Source: Synchiropus splendidus
Taxonomy: Eukaryota; Chordata; Actinopteri; Syngnathiformes; Callionymidae
NCBI RefSeq assembly: GCF_027744825.2
Contig: NC_071335.1
Span: 17,302,501 to 17,366,500, forward strand
DNA length: 64,000 bases
Reading direction: 5' to 3'
The notes beneath the pieces were generated by a model. That model was not told the origin of the DNA. It worked only from the letters and a program-made list of their open reading frames with translations, and did no database searches. The position numbers were made by a program, and so were the translations under genes. Below are positions 1 through 10,698 of this stretch, in pieces (position 1 is the stretch's first letter; each line of letters opens with the position of its first letter).

Positions 1-1125
1 TTTTCCAGCTAGCAAGGGTCACCAAGGTTGACGATTTATATCACAAGACTGAGAGGTAGTTGTGTGTACCCACATAGACTATTTCGAGTACGTAGCACGG
101 TGGAAACCAGCGGCGAGAGTAGAGCAAGTGAAGGGAAACGTATTACTGTAGATATTTGCGTGTTTGCGGAAGTGTTATATTCAGTTTCGGTCACACACAC
201 CTACGGCAACCACTCTCTAGCATGCTCTCCTCATGCATGTTTACACTGTAGTCAACTAATATCTGCAGTGAGCGAGGAGGAAGACACCCCAGATAAGCCG
301 CTTTACCGCTGTCAATGGAAATACTACGGTTCTTCTGGGACCTTTTTGGAGGGATGGGGTCAGCAGCCTCAATTTTAAAAGCCACCTCCAACCTGGGTCT
401 GCAACACGGTCCTGTGTCGTGGTCTGTGATGTCACTGTAGGCTCAATGGCCAATAGAGCGGGGGTGTACTTTTCAGCTCACTGAAAGATAGTGCAAGTTT
501 CTCGCTAACACTCTTGCTGAACTCATGTTCCAAGATGTCAAAGGCTTGAATGGCTTCATGGACCAGCAAGAGGTGAGGAAATTTCTGAGCAGAAAAAATG
601 GAGACACATGATTTTACACGCTCAGTGAAATAAAAAAAAAAAAAGCACGACTACAGGAATGTCAAGGACCTCAACAGTCACACAACCTCACAGCGCGATT
701 GTATCTCTGGAAGGGGTAGACCAGGGCTCCACCCACTGATCTCCCAACCCAGGGTTCCTAGAACTAGCTACTACTCTTCCTCCTGAAAAATATCTTTCAA
801 CATTTCAGAGACCAGTGGTGCAGGGTGACAACTTCCCCAAATCATGCACCAAAAGTTTCCCCCCTCCTTGCCACCAGTAGTATTTCCAGTATTCACGAAA
901 ACAGATTTGCCAGTCCTGGTGACTTTATGGTACAACTTCATGCCTCGGTCTAAAGGAAGAAGAAGCATCCTCTTCCCTGTGTCTGTTTTCTCCTGGCCCA
1001 AAATCATGTTTAATTCTGGATCTTCATGGACTGAACAACCGCCAACTCTGAAAAGAAAATCCCTGGATCCTTTCTTGAAAGGCTTGGTGTAATGAGAACT
1101 TAATAACTGATGGAGAAAAAAAGTT
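1..1125. other. Unique non-coding sequence
   Basis: The longest open frame (28-378, plus strand, 116 codons) has no recognisable domain and is overlapped by frames on the other strand, so I do not call it a gene. An A run lies at about 632-644. A 34-codon frame ending in a GTGAGG donor-like site near 574 was considered as an exon and rejected because its upstream acceptor is poor. Confidence 0.5.
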
Positions 1126-1129
1126 CCTT

Positions 1130-1500
1130 TGGCCCAGGAGGAGACGGCAGGCAGAGCTGGAGGTAGCAGAGATGAAGATGCTGAGGTTCTCTCTGGGAGT
1201 GAGCAGTATGGATAGGATCAGGAAGCAGTAGATCAGAGGGACAGCACATGTGATCAGGTGTTTAGGAGACAAAGTCAGAGAGGCTAGATGGAGATGGTTT
1301 GGACCTGTACAGAGGAGACAGAGCCAGTACATTGGTAGGAAGATGTTGAGGTTGGAACTGCCAGGCAGAAGGTGGAGAGGAAGGTGAAAGAGGAGATTTA
1401 TGGTGAAGGAGGACATGAGGTTTGTAGGTTTGACAGAGGAGGAAGTAGAGGACAGGGTGAGATGGAGGAGGATGATCGGCTGTGGCCACCCCTGAAGGAA
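1130..1500 (+). pseudogene. LINE (non-LTR retrotransposon) 3' end, reverse-transcriptase C-terminal relic
   Basis: Read on the plus strand, about 110 codons match the conserved C-terminal tail of a LINE polyprotein common in teleosts. Recognisable pieces in order are MLRFSLGV, MDRIRKQ, IRGTAHV, GDKVREARWRWFG, YIGRKMLRLELPGRR, EDMRFVGLTEEEVEDRVRWR and a terminal CGHP. Two in-frame stops (after RKQ and after the ELPGRR stretch) and a lost residue or two near RRFM show that it is dead. Only the last tenth or so of a full element is present; the polymerase core is absent, as expected for a 5'-truncated insertion. I recall this tail from RTE-like elements, but the clade is not settled. Two related fragments lie at 27461-27567 (plus) and 43290-43500 (minus). 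Open frames on the opposite strand here (1024-1579) are shadows. Confidence 0.8.
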
Positions 1501-1898
1501 GAAAGAGAAAGAAGAAGGAGTCTTTTGCCTCAAAGCGCCTAAGCACACTGTCAAGCACCATCCAAATTATAACCACCACCTAGAACTCTGTTTCTCTACA
1601 TCAAAAGTTGTTAGAAAAATCCACTTTGGCTGGAGTTTTTAGAATAGTTGAGCTCCTTCTAGAGTAGGTGTGGTTTGTGAAAAGGAAAGGGTTAAGAGGT
1701 GAAGCAGATGAAGCAAGCCCATAGCAGGAGATTCCAGAGATCCTCTGATATCACCTTGAACCATGGCGGGTGTTCCACGGTGCTGCTCCTGCGCCTTCTG
1801 TGTGCCATGTTGTCCAGATAAATACGTAAATGCACGAGCACCTTCATCTTCATCTGCTTCATTTTTTCAAAGTCTAAGGTCATATCTGTGCGCAGTGT

Positions 1899-1924
1899 AC
1901 GTGTGTGTGTGTGTGTGTGTGTGT
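1899..1924. repeat. (GT)n microsatellite
   Basis: About 12 uninterrupted GT dinucleotides, preceded by a GTAC interruption. Confidence 0.95.
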
Positions 1925-1929
1925 TCTCC

Positions 1930-3450
1930 AGGTGCAATGCTGCAGGCGGAATTATATGACCAGGGAAACAGGGTCATGTCATCGGGACCATGACTTGTGT
2001 GCGTGTGTGCGAGCGACAGTAGGGCGCCTGTTTACTGTCCTGTGACCAAAAAGACAAAGTTCACCAGCCGCACGACGTATGCAACTTGATTTTCCTGCCA
2101 GATCTGGTCACTTAATTCAGTAATAAACTTTAATGCCTAATATTAAGAAAGCAAAAAAGGAAGAGACTAGTCAGTAACAGTGAGCTCTTATCTTCTTTGG
2201 CACAAACAGGTGTAGCCTCATCTTTTGAAAGACGGTGCTTCTAGTTTTCCCTTTGTGTCTTTAAAAAGGGCTGTCAGTAAAACGTGTGCAGGCAATGACC
2301 GAACAAGGGGTTTTGCTTCCTCACAATATGCCTTTACATCCACAACGGTGTGTTTATTGGCCCCGTAAAGCAGGTACTCTCTCAGTAAAATAGCGGAAAA
2401 TGTGTTGCATTAATGTGTATAGGTAAGTTTTGAGATGTCCATGAGGTGATAGCAGGCGCTTGAAGCTTCTTTGAAAAAAAAATGTTTCAGTTCCTCCCCC
2501 GCTTCACTCTGTGCCCTTGTGTGTTCTGCCTTCTGTGCATAAAAAAGGTGTATACGATGGTGGTTGGCCTCCCAGGGGCCGGCAGAGTTCTCTCTTTGAG
2601 CCACTCCAGCTGTTCCAGGGGTGACAGAGGATAAGTCAGAGTGAGGTTGGAGGGTTAGAGGGCCCTGCTAGATTCTAAGAATTGCCGCGCCACTCCTGGT
2701 TCAATCTTGAGGCCCAGGGGTCAAAGGGAGCAGAGGGGGAGTGCGGAGTGGGGGAGGCATAGGGGCCAGAAGGGCCACGGTCACATGCTTGACCTGCTGC
2801 ACTGACCTTGTTACTCTCAGCTCAGTGTTGCCTGCCTGTAACAGTTTTAAATTTGAGGATTTATTCAAAGTGATTTGACAGAAGTTTGAGAGGGAGGAAG
2901 AGGAAGTAGTAGGAAAGCTAATTCAGTAAGAGCTCTCTGGGGTGATGTTGAACACTCTTTTATTGGTCCACTGAAGGGTATCTTATGAATAACCTCACAG
3001 AGTCTGAGAAGCCAGGGTCACTAGTCACCTGGCCCACACTGGAGTCTGGCACCTCTTACATTCACACCAATCCTGTATCGTTTTGCACAGTGGCAGGAAG
3101 CAGCTGGTTCACAGTAAACAGTAAACACATATAAAATAAATAAGTTCAATACAAAAGTCACTATTTTTGGCAAAGAGAGGGATTGAAAACTTGGTGATAA
3201 AATGATTCTTATTCTCAAATGACCGTGACCACATAGGAAAGAAAAAAAAAAACCTTGAAAGACGTCCACAGACCGGCTGTTTCAAAGTCACAGTGTCCTG
3301 GTTGAAAAATGTCTGTCACCTTTAGATGTGACTGCAGAACAGCTTGTTTGGAGACAAACATTAGGACTGAATTCTTGAAGTCCACACCAGGAAAAGTCAA
3401 AAGTTCACCGGGGTACATTGCTTTTAAAAAATCGTGGAAATATTCATTGT
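1930..3450. other. Unique non-coding sequence
   Basis: No recognisable gene or mobile element. It holds an A run near 3241-3251 and short unconvincing open frames. The 2640-2830 part is G- and purine-rich on the plus strand. Confidence 0.5.
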
Positions 3451-3452
3451 TA

Positions 3453-3984
3453 CTGCCGTAAAATTCCGGACTATAGGGCGCACCTGAATATTAGCCACAC
3501 CAACAAAATCTAAGAAGGAAAATAGATGTGGTTCATACATAAGTCACACCGGTCTTTAAGCTGCTGGTGCAGTGGTGCAGTCTGTGTCGTAGAAAGGTCA
3601 GTGGTGCACCTGACTTGAAAATGCATGAGGATCACTTCTAAACTTCACTTTTGAAAACAGGGCATCGAGCATCGAGACTGGCTCATGAGGGCCCTGACAT
3701 TAAAGAGCTCAAAATGCTCTGTCTTCACCTGCGTGTCAAAAGTTCCGACACCACAGCCGGTCTCAGCTGCTGCTTCTCATTTGACGGAGCTGCGGACAGG
3801 CGGGCGAAAACAACGCATTTTGAGGCTTCAACGCAAATGAAACGCCTGTGATTTCATCGGTGTGATGTGACAAGACTCAATATTTTGGCAGCGTCATTAG
3901 GCTGTAAAAATCCATATATTAGCCGCGCCGTTGTGTAAGCTGCAGGGCTCCACTAGAAAAAAGCAGTGGCTGGAAATTACGGTA
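3453..3984. mobile_element. Short non-autonomous hAT-type DNA transposon
   Basis: The left end reads CCGTAAAATTCCGGACTATA followed by GGGCGCACCTGAATATTAGC. The right end has the expected subterminal stretch (AAAATCCATATATTAGCCGC, then TTGTGTAAGCTGCAGGG) and closes with TGGAAATTACGGTA, the inverted counterpart of the left end. These ends and subterminal motifs are those of a family I know well from teleost genomes (consensus TCCGGACTATAAGCCGCACC). The interior (about 3640-3850) shows no transposase domain, so the copy would depend on a transposase encoded elsewhere. The termini have diverged and I could not find a clean 8-bp target-site duplication, which suggests an old insertion. Confidence 0.8.
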
Positions 3985-5277
3985 GTTGAGAAAGGCTCAC
4001 AAATCTATGACCAAACAAAGGCAATAATCAGAGAAAAAAAACATTATTTATATGTAGTATATTTGGCTGCAAGAAGTGGTCATGCTGTGTTCACTTTATT
4101 TAATGTACTATTTTTAATTATAATTTTTAATTCTGTCACCCCTTTCATTTGGCTTCATTTGGATTGTTTCCAATATTGCATTCATGTAGCGCATGAATTT
4201 TCCTATGTAAGATAAGACAATGTAAGTGTAATGGCAATTGTTAGAGCAAGTTGCTCAACAGGTTGTGGCAGACTGTCGCACTTTGGTAAAGTTGACTCTC
4301 CTGAAAGGGGCGTCTTCTCATATTCGGGTTTTTATGGGGCCAACCGGTGGTCTTCAGTGAGGACACATTCACTGAGGGCCTCCTCCACTACAAAGCGCTT
4401 GTCAGTCATTGTGCTGAACTTGTGTTGTTTCTATGCAGCGCCAGGCCGCACAGCTGTCGTGAAAAGACCCAAGGCTACTCTCCCCGCGCCTGAAAGAAAC
4501 AAACAAACAAAGCTGTAAAACAAGAAAATGAAAACCAAAAAGGGTCACAAATAATGAGTGTACTAAAAAACATCTTGTCCAATTGCACCTTGGGAGCTGG
4601 GCGGCGGCGGCGGGGGGGCGGGTAATGGGCTCGAGAGTGGACTAGGGCCACAAAGGGATTCATCCCCTCCTGCGTTACTGTTCGCCCGGCCCTTTGGATG
4701 AACTTGTCTCCATTCAGCCGGCCCTCTTACGCCCAGGTGTGTCCTTGTGTTGCTCTGCAGCCACTGACATCACTTTGGCCCCAAGTGCCCCATTGTAAAC
4801 AAGACAGAAAGAAGGGTGGATGAAAAGACGTAAAGTGCAAAAACAAGGAAGAGAACAAGAATAAAAGAAGAGTGCCATTCTTGCTTTTCAGGGCACGGAA
4901 CAATGTTATGGTGGTTCTCCCACGCTCCACGTGGCTCTCTGCGCCCCGGTGACCATCACTTAAAGATGAAACTGTCCATCATAATAATGTCGTTTTCCTC
5001 ATTTTCCAAATCTGCTGGTGAGATTCACCGTAAAGATCTCCTGGATTGTGATGCAGCGGGTGGACCGAGCTACCATCCAGAAAGGCTGCTTGAATGGCTC
5101 GGTGCCAAGACCAATTGAGAGGTGCTGCTGTGGTGGAGAGCCAGAGGGGAGATGGTCATCCATTATTCATCACTAAGCCAAATAATCCCCAACAGAATTG
5201 GTCTGGTCTTGTCTGGCCCAACGGTTGGGGAATGGATGGGATGGTCTGGGGGGCAAGAGAGGAGGGTTTCAGAGGCT
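3985..5277. other. Unique non-coding sequence with a GGC/G run
   Basis: An AT-rich stretch lies at about 4080-4140. A short GGC-triplet run merging into seven Gs lies at 4600-4622. The remaining open frames are short and unassignable. Confidence 0.5.
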
Positions 5278-5305
5278 GGGGCGTGGGGGGGTGGGTGGGG
5301 GGTGG
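5278..5305 (+). other. G-quadruplex-prone G-rich tract
   Basis: Four G runs of at least three (4, 7, 3 and 6 Gs) are separated by one to three bases on the plus strand. This fits the usual G-quadruplex pattern with very short loops. A further G6 run lies just upstream, at about 5248-5253. No promoter elements are visible next to it. Confidence 0.6.
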
Positions 5306-7035
5306 CAGGTCCATGGGTCTTATTTTTTTTAATTTGGGCTGGTTGAGTTGGATCTTTTTGGTGGGCTGAAAGGGAATGGCAGGCTCCCTGTAAGGGGTGG
5401 GAGTGGGGTCTTTGAGGATTAGATGCAAATATGTCTTTGATAGCTTTCACAGTCTGGGAGTCCTATTCTGTTTATGGATATTCATATTAAGTCTAATCTT
5501 TGGAAACAATCCTTGGCATGGAGCGGTGAGAGGCAAGCGTGATGGGGATGGAGCACCGCAGCAGCAGGGGGTTCCATGGACCTGAATGGGCTCTCATCTG
5601 ACCCAGATCAGGGGCAGGACCAGCAGAAACCCTCCATGGTGTGAGAATCCTTCAATGGACGACGGGCTCAGTGAATGATGACCTCCTGTCCCGTTGGGTG
5701 ACAGCAGTAACGTGCTCCAACGTAAATGTAAACACACTTACACACATGATGGACTCTGGCACACAGACAAAGCAATGATACTCTGTCAGTGTCCTGGTCA
5801 CAAAGCTTTCAGACACAACACGGCCGTGTACTATCTCTGCAGCGTCCCGTCTGGTCTTGACTCCAGATCAAAACGGACACTACTGACACGTAGTACAACT
5901 TCATTCAGAGAACATAGTCTGAGACCTAAACTTTAACGTGTGATATTTTGTTCAGCAGTGATGGTTACCGAAGCTGTTACCACACATAAAGGCCGGCAGA
6001 ACAGGGGAAGGAGCGGCACAATTTCCGCAGTGAGTTCAAGCGCTTGCAATTATGGACGGCCTTCACTAAAGCAGTAAAGCAACTATGGCTGACCCTCATC
6101 ATCCTACATAGTTTTGCTTGAATGTGCGCGGACGTAATAGTGACGGCTTTTTTTCACAGACACTTATACATATTAATAAATGAAAAATGGAAAAACCTCC
6201 GCCTCAGGGCTACACGGACGCAAGTATAGAACTGAGTTCACATCAAGCAGCATTTTATTCACTCAGCAGGAAAAAGCATATGCAGCCTTCAAGTGTTTTT
6301 GCGAGCCTCATCAGCATCATCATCATTCTTATTATGATTATTACAATTATTATCATTATTATTATTGACACCCATGAACGTCTAGCATCTATTCCAGCTA
6401 TAGGTTCTGCTGACCGTTAATAACCTCTGCCAAAACTATCACTTTGGGGATACCTGGGGCATCATGCAGTGTCCAGAAGAGTACGTCGCATCTGCCATTT
6501 TTGTAGTCCTTGACTGTGTAAAAGAAACCATTGACAGCCAAGAGTCCAGTTTTATTTTTGCCACAAAAAGCTATTTTATGAAGAGTGAGCCTTGATGTCG
6601 GATTTTTTTTTTTCACAGAAATGTTATTCTGAGCTTATAACAGAATTCAGTTCAACTTTATATTTGAAGCAATATTATAAATCACTTGAGGTTTTCACAG
6701 ATTTTTTAGTTTTTTTTCACACATTTAATGTGAAAAACCTTGCGTCTTTCTGTATCTTTAGTGAATGTTCAGGACTTGCTCCCCGGTCCACACTTGACTG
6801 TTAAGGCGAGGTGGATGGTACATTCACACCTCATGGGTCAACCCTCCAAGTAAAAGTCAAAATCAAATACCATGAGATGAATATTTTATTGGACTGCTTT
6901 TAGCTTTGATTGTGGCACTTTGTTGGATAAGCTTTTGCAATGCCACAACATTTGTTTTCAATGTTGCATTAAAGGTGCGGTACACATTTTTTTTTTTTTT
7001 TGGCAGAAATAATTCATAAAGTACTCAGTAGGGCG
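5306..7035. other. Unique non-coding sequence with a degenerate CAT/ATT tract
   Basis: An imperfect trinucleotide tract (CAT, then ATT/ATG/ACA variants) occupies about 6310-6367. T runs are at 6602-6612 and near 6988-7001. No coding signal was recognised. Confidence 0.5.
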
Positions 7036-7039
7036 AGTG

Positions 7040-7340
7040 GTTACAGGCCTGAACAAGGTGGAATGTGTCGTCCCATGTCCCATGTGGATGAGAACCGCTG
7101 AGAATCAACTGGTTTTTTTTTCCAAGCGTGTTGATATTGGCAGGGTTTGGACCACTGCACAAGGCCTACTCCAGCACATCCTTATTCTCACTGGGATGGA
7201 GGGCCGCACTCCGCTGGGGCCATCCATGTGTGAAAATGATGTCTCATGCTCCTTGAGCCACTCTTTCATAAATTGAGTCGGATGAATCCTGTCATCTTGG
7301 AATATACTCATGGCATCATGGAAGAAAGAAAAACAAAAAA
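7040..7340 (-). pseudogene. Tc1-like transposase relic (DDE domain fragment)
   Basis: On the minus strand the frame 7311-7105 contains IFQDD, HPTQFMKEWLKEHE and FSHMD, matching the segment of Tc1-type transposases that carries the second catalytic aspartate (the FQDD...IHT region followed by the KxWFxEHE and HMDWPPQSPDLNP stretch). After the HMD the frame slips: the region that should read SPDLNPIENLWDVLEK is scrambled, although GAGAATAAGGATGTGCTGG still encodes a recognisable E-N-x-D-V-L in another frame. Downstream, GTGGTCCAAACCCTGCC continues the family resemblance in a third frame. The first catalytic aspartate, the DNA-binding region and the inverted repeats are missing, so this is an inactive internal fragment of a cut-and-paste transposon. 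Confidence 0.78.
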
Positions 7341-7344
7341 ATCT

Positions 7345-8335
7345 TTTGACATGTTGGTTGCACCAAAGACAAGACCTGTTATTTCCACCAAAGCTTGACT
7401 AAGTGACTGGTAAAAGTGATGATAGCATTATTAAGATGGATTTGTGACGCACACATTGTTGAGTCAAGTCAAAGAAATATGGACTGGAACTCTTTTACCG
7501 GGCAAGTTTGGGACAGTTTCGCCGTGAAGTGGTCCAGACAGAGTCCGGGTCCGCCTCCCTGTCGAGGGTCAGAGAGCAAGAGGTGAGGTACGGGAGGATG
7601 GGAAGGAGGGGTGGTTTTGTTTTCCTCCCCCACCCCAGCTGGGCCCTTGGTCTCTTGTCTCCTCGCAACTTTCCTTCCCCCACCTCTCCGCAGTTAGGTT
7701 CCAGTCCGGGTAGACTGGTGGGCTCCAGGTCAGGAGGTTCATGAAGCGTGATGGTTTCCTTCTTTATCATAGACCTTGTGTGTGTCTGCAGCATTGTGTG
7801 CGTATTCATGCTTTCTCAGGGGCATCGAGGGAAGGAGAAAATCCTGCCCATCATCTCATGCAAGCGGAATATGATCTCAACTTACAGCTGCTTGCGTTTA
7901 CCGCTTTTCCGAGTGGATTTTCTTTTGGAGAGGAAAAACGGACAAACACACTTGTGATGTCATGTGGCGACGAAAAGTATCACATGACGTGACACCGGCT
8001 TAAACCATCAATCCAGACAATGTGCAGTTTGTGACCCAAGTTACAAATTCTCAACCTTGATTTGTAGCCAGTGTAGCTATTTACATGGTGAGGAGACAAA
8101 ACACCGGTCACAATGGACTATGTTTTCCATTTGAATGTGTTCACTCTCTTCTTTCATGAAGGTTTGGGGGAGGAGGGGAGAGATGGGCAGGGGTACCGCG
8201 GAATGGAAGGGGTGCAATGTCTGATGACCAGCGGGCACGAATTGAACTCATCTTAAAGGCATTTTTTGTTTTTATTTCGCCTTTTTTGTATTGACTCTAG
8301 ACGCAGCCGATACATTTCAGCATCATCATTTCATG
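7345..8335. other. Unique non-coding sequence
   Basis: Open frames on both strands overlap each other (7495-7809 minus, 7508-7744 plus, 7741-7992 plus), and none has a recognisable domain. Confidence 0.5.
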
Positions 8336-8337
8336 CA

Positions 8338-8375
8338 TATGCACATGTGTGCATGTGTGTGTGTGAGAGGGAGAG
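8338..8375. repeat. Imperfect (TG)n/(GA)n microsatellite
   Basis: CATGTGTGCATGTGTGTGTG passes into GAGAGGGAGAGAG. A second TG-rich patch lies at about 8498-8526. The frames reading CVCVCERER-like peptides here are repeat products. Confidence 0.8.
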
Positions 8376-9450
8376 AGTGTCTGCATGGACTGCTAGGGTT
8401 TGGGGATCCTGGGACCCCCGTTCCCAGACATGCACTGACCTTTCCAACCAGACAGGGATAAAGGGACAAGGAGGGAGGGCTGAGGGCACAAGGGCCCTCG
8501 AGTGTGTGTTTGTGCATGTGTGTGTATGCGGCTATGTCCGTCCTAATGTGGATCCCCAAACCAGCTAGTTTGTTCCATGCCCCCCCACGTCCCCACCAAC
8601 CCGCTTCTTTTTTTCCCCACTTTTGGTGGATCTCAATCATTCTGCGATCCCCAGAGCGCTGTGTATGCAAAAAAAAAAAAAAAGAAAAAGGCGGCGCTCT
8701 GAGGGCTTGTTGGCTCTGGACTCTTGCAAATCAATTTGTCTGTGAAAAAGGGGTGTGGGCGCAGACCCTGTTTTCCCCCTTTACCGTATGAACCAGTGAT
8801 ACTTTGGGAACATCTAGCTATTCCAAATATCTCACAGTGGTTAGACGCTGAATAGACGCACTCATGTTTACATGTGTAAGTGAGAGGGGCACAGGTGGCT
8901 GATGTTCACAGGAGGAACAGACTTTCAACTCATATCACGCAGCAACTTCTTCCCCCGTCCACTGTCTTCATCAGACCTTTTCAGCTCAAAAGGATATTTG
9001 TCCCTCGTGAATGTATTAAACCAAACGACAAAGGTGATGATGATGATCATAAACTATTCCACAGTTGCGGCGACACTCTCATGTTATTATTCTGTTCCTG
9101 ACATGTCTTCTTCTACTGCTGTCTGTCAGAAAAAAAAACACAACGCCACGTCTAGATTGACCCGTCCGGTCTCAAGGAAGGATAAGACATTGATCGTGGT
9201 TGTACCCCACCTCTCCCCCCCTGCCCCCCAAATCCCCTGCACACTCGCTTTCTCTCGATTCAGACAGCACCCTTCCCAAAGCACACAGGCTTCACAGGGT
9301 CTCTGCTGCACTGGAACAAGCATGATCAATACCTGTCACTTCTGTCTGGTCTGGACAGAGCTGCGTACCCCTTCCCCTCCTCCACCAGCGGGAAGACTCA
9401 TGCACACAAACGCACCATACTCACAGAAATGCATAAAAGATAAATCATGC
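8376..9450. other. Unique non-coding sequence
   Basis: It contains a 15-A run at about 8670-8684, a C-rich patch at about 9215-9235 and short open frames with no recognisable product. Confidence 0.45.
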
Positions 9451-9454
9451 TTTT

Positions 9455-9720
9455 CACACACACACACACACAAGGTATGAAAGAGCTTGTGTACGTCCTA
9501 ATTGCATTGAAGTCAATGCAAAGCATGTCATCTAATGGACACACACACACACACACACGGACGCACACATGGACACACACCCAAACACACAAAGGCCGTG
9601 AGGTCAGACAGGGCATTCAGACCCAGACATCAGTCTCTTCTCTGGGGTCAGACCACAAGGCCAAGCTTTACTCCCTAAACTCAATGGCCCCTAAGACACA
9701 CACACACACGCACACACGCA
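9455..9720. repeat. Cluster of three (CA)n microsatellites
   Basis: CA runs occur at about 9455-9472, 9539-9560 and 9697-9719, with CA-rich linkers between the second and third. They share orientation and may derive from one expanded tract that has since decayed. The His-Thr open frame through them is an artefact. Confidence 0.85.
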
Positions 9721-10690
9721 CTGACCATCCAGGATGTGAAAAGACTCCTAAGACTGTGCTCGATAAGAATGAAAAGCACCTGCGTCGTGATAAGCGCCGT
9801 CGTCTCTTCTACGGACGAGAACGTTCAGACTGGTGTTTGCAAGTTCTTAAACATACATCAAGAGCCGGTTGTAAAGAGGTCAGATGTCGCTTCTAATTCC
9901 TCCTGCAACTCGCCTATTCATTCACTTCAACTCTCTATCTCCGCTCAATTCTTTTTTTTTTTCCCTTCTTCTTGCAACTCTCTCTCCACCTCATCCGTCT
10001 GTCCTCGTCGTCTTCTTGCTCAAGAGACCCTTGCTCGGCTCGACCGCAGAGATAAGGAAGTGGAGGGGCCAAGTTTACCACTGCTGATAAGCCGTAATTG
10101 CAGGGTAGTAAAAAAGCCGACAAAAAGAAAATGGAGGATGAGGAGGGAAGAGGAACGGACACAAAGGGGTGAATTGAGCGGCTCGAGAAATGATTGATTG
10201 AACTGGTGACGCTCCAGTTCGCTGTCAGTTATCAGGCAGGATGACCTTTCGCTTGTTACAGCCGTCGACGCGCCGCGCGGAGGCTCGCGGCGGCTCTGGA
10301 ACAATCGCTGTCCGGAAGCCTTGACCCCCTCTGATAAACTGCAACTCCAACAAACTGGCTGAACAATCGTCCGTGTGTTCATCTCTTAGTGCGTAATCCA
10401 CTATTCTATTGCCGTCCAACAGCTGTTTTGGACAGACAGGCTCGTAAAATACAGCGCTCATTCGGACGAGCACAGGCTGCGACAAAGCAGTGGGCAGTGT
10501 CTCCTCACTGGCTGGACAAAAGTCAGTCTCGCTGTGACCTGGTTTAACCATCAACGTGGCTCGGTCGCCGCCTTGCTCCCTTCAGCTAAACATTTCAGCA
10601 CATATTTGCACAGTGACCCACGACAGGTTGCAGGCGCGCTGCGTAAGAATGTGCTGGATGAGATCACTCAGACCGACTTGATGGAAATTA
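9721..10690. other. Unique sequence with a CpG-rich patch
   Basis: A CpG-dense patch lies at about 10261-10300 (GACGCGCCGCGCGG motif). No TATA box or splice-supported exon was found beside it. A T run lies near 9952-9961. Confidence 0.4.
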
Positions 10691-10698
10691 TTTTTACA

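Noticed and set aside
484..600. Exon-like frame ending at a GTGAGG donor near 574
   Set aside because: The upstream acceptor is weak and the nearest good acceptor (TACTTTTCAG) gives an in-frame stop.
9398..9896. Cys/Val-rich and His/Thr-rich frames
   Set aside because: Translations of CA/TG microsatellites.
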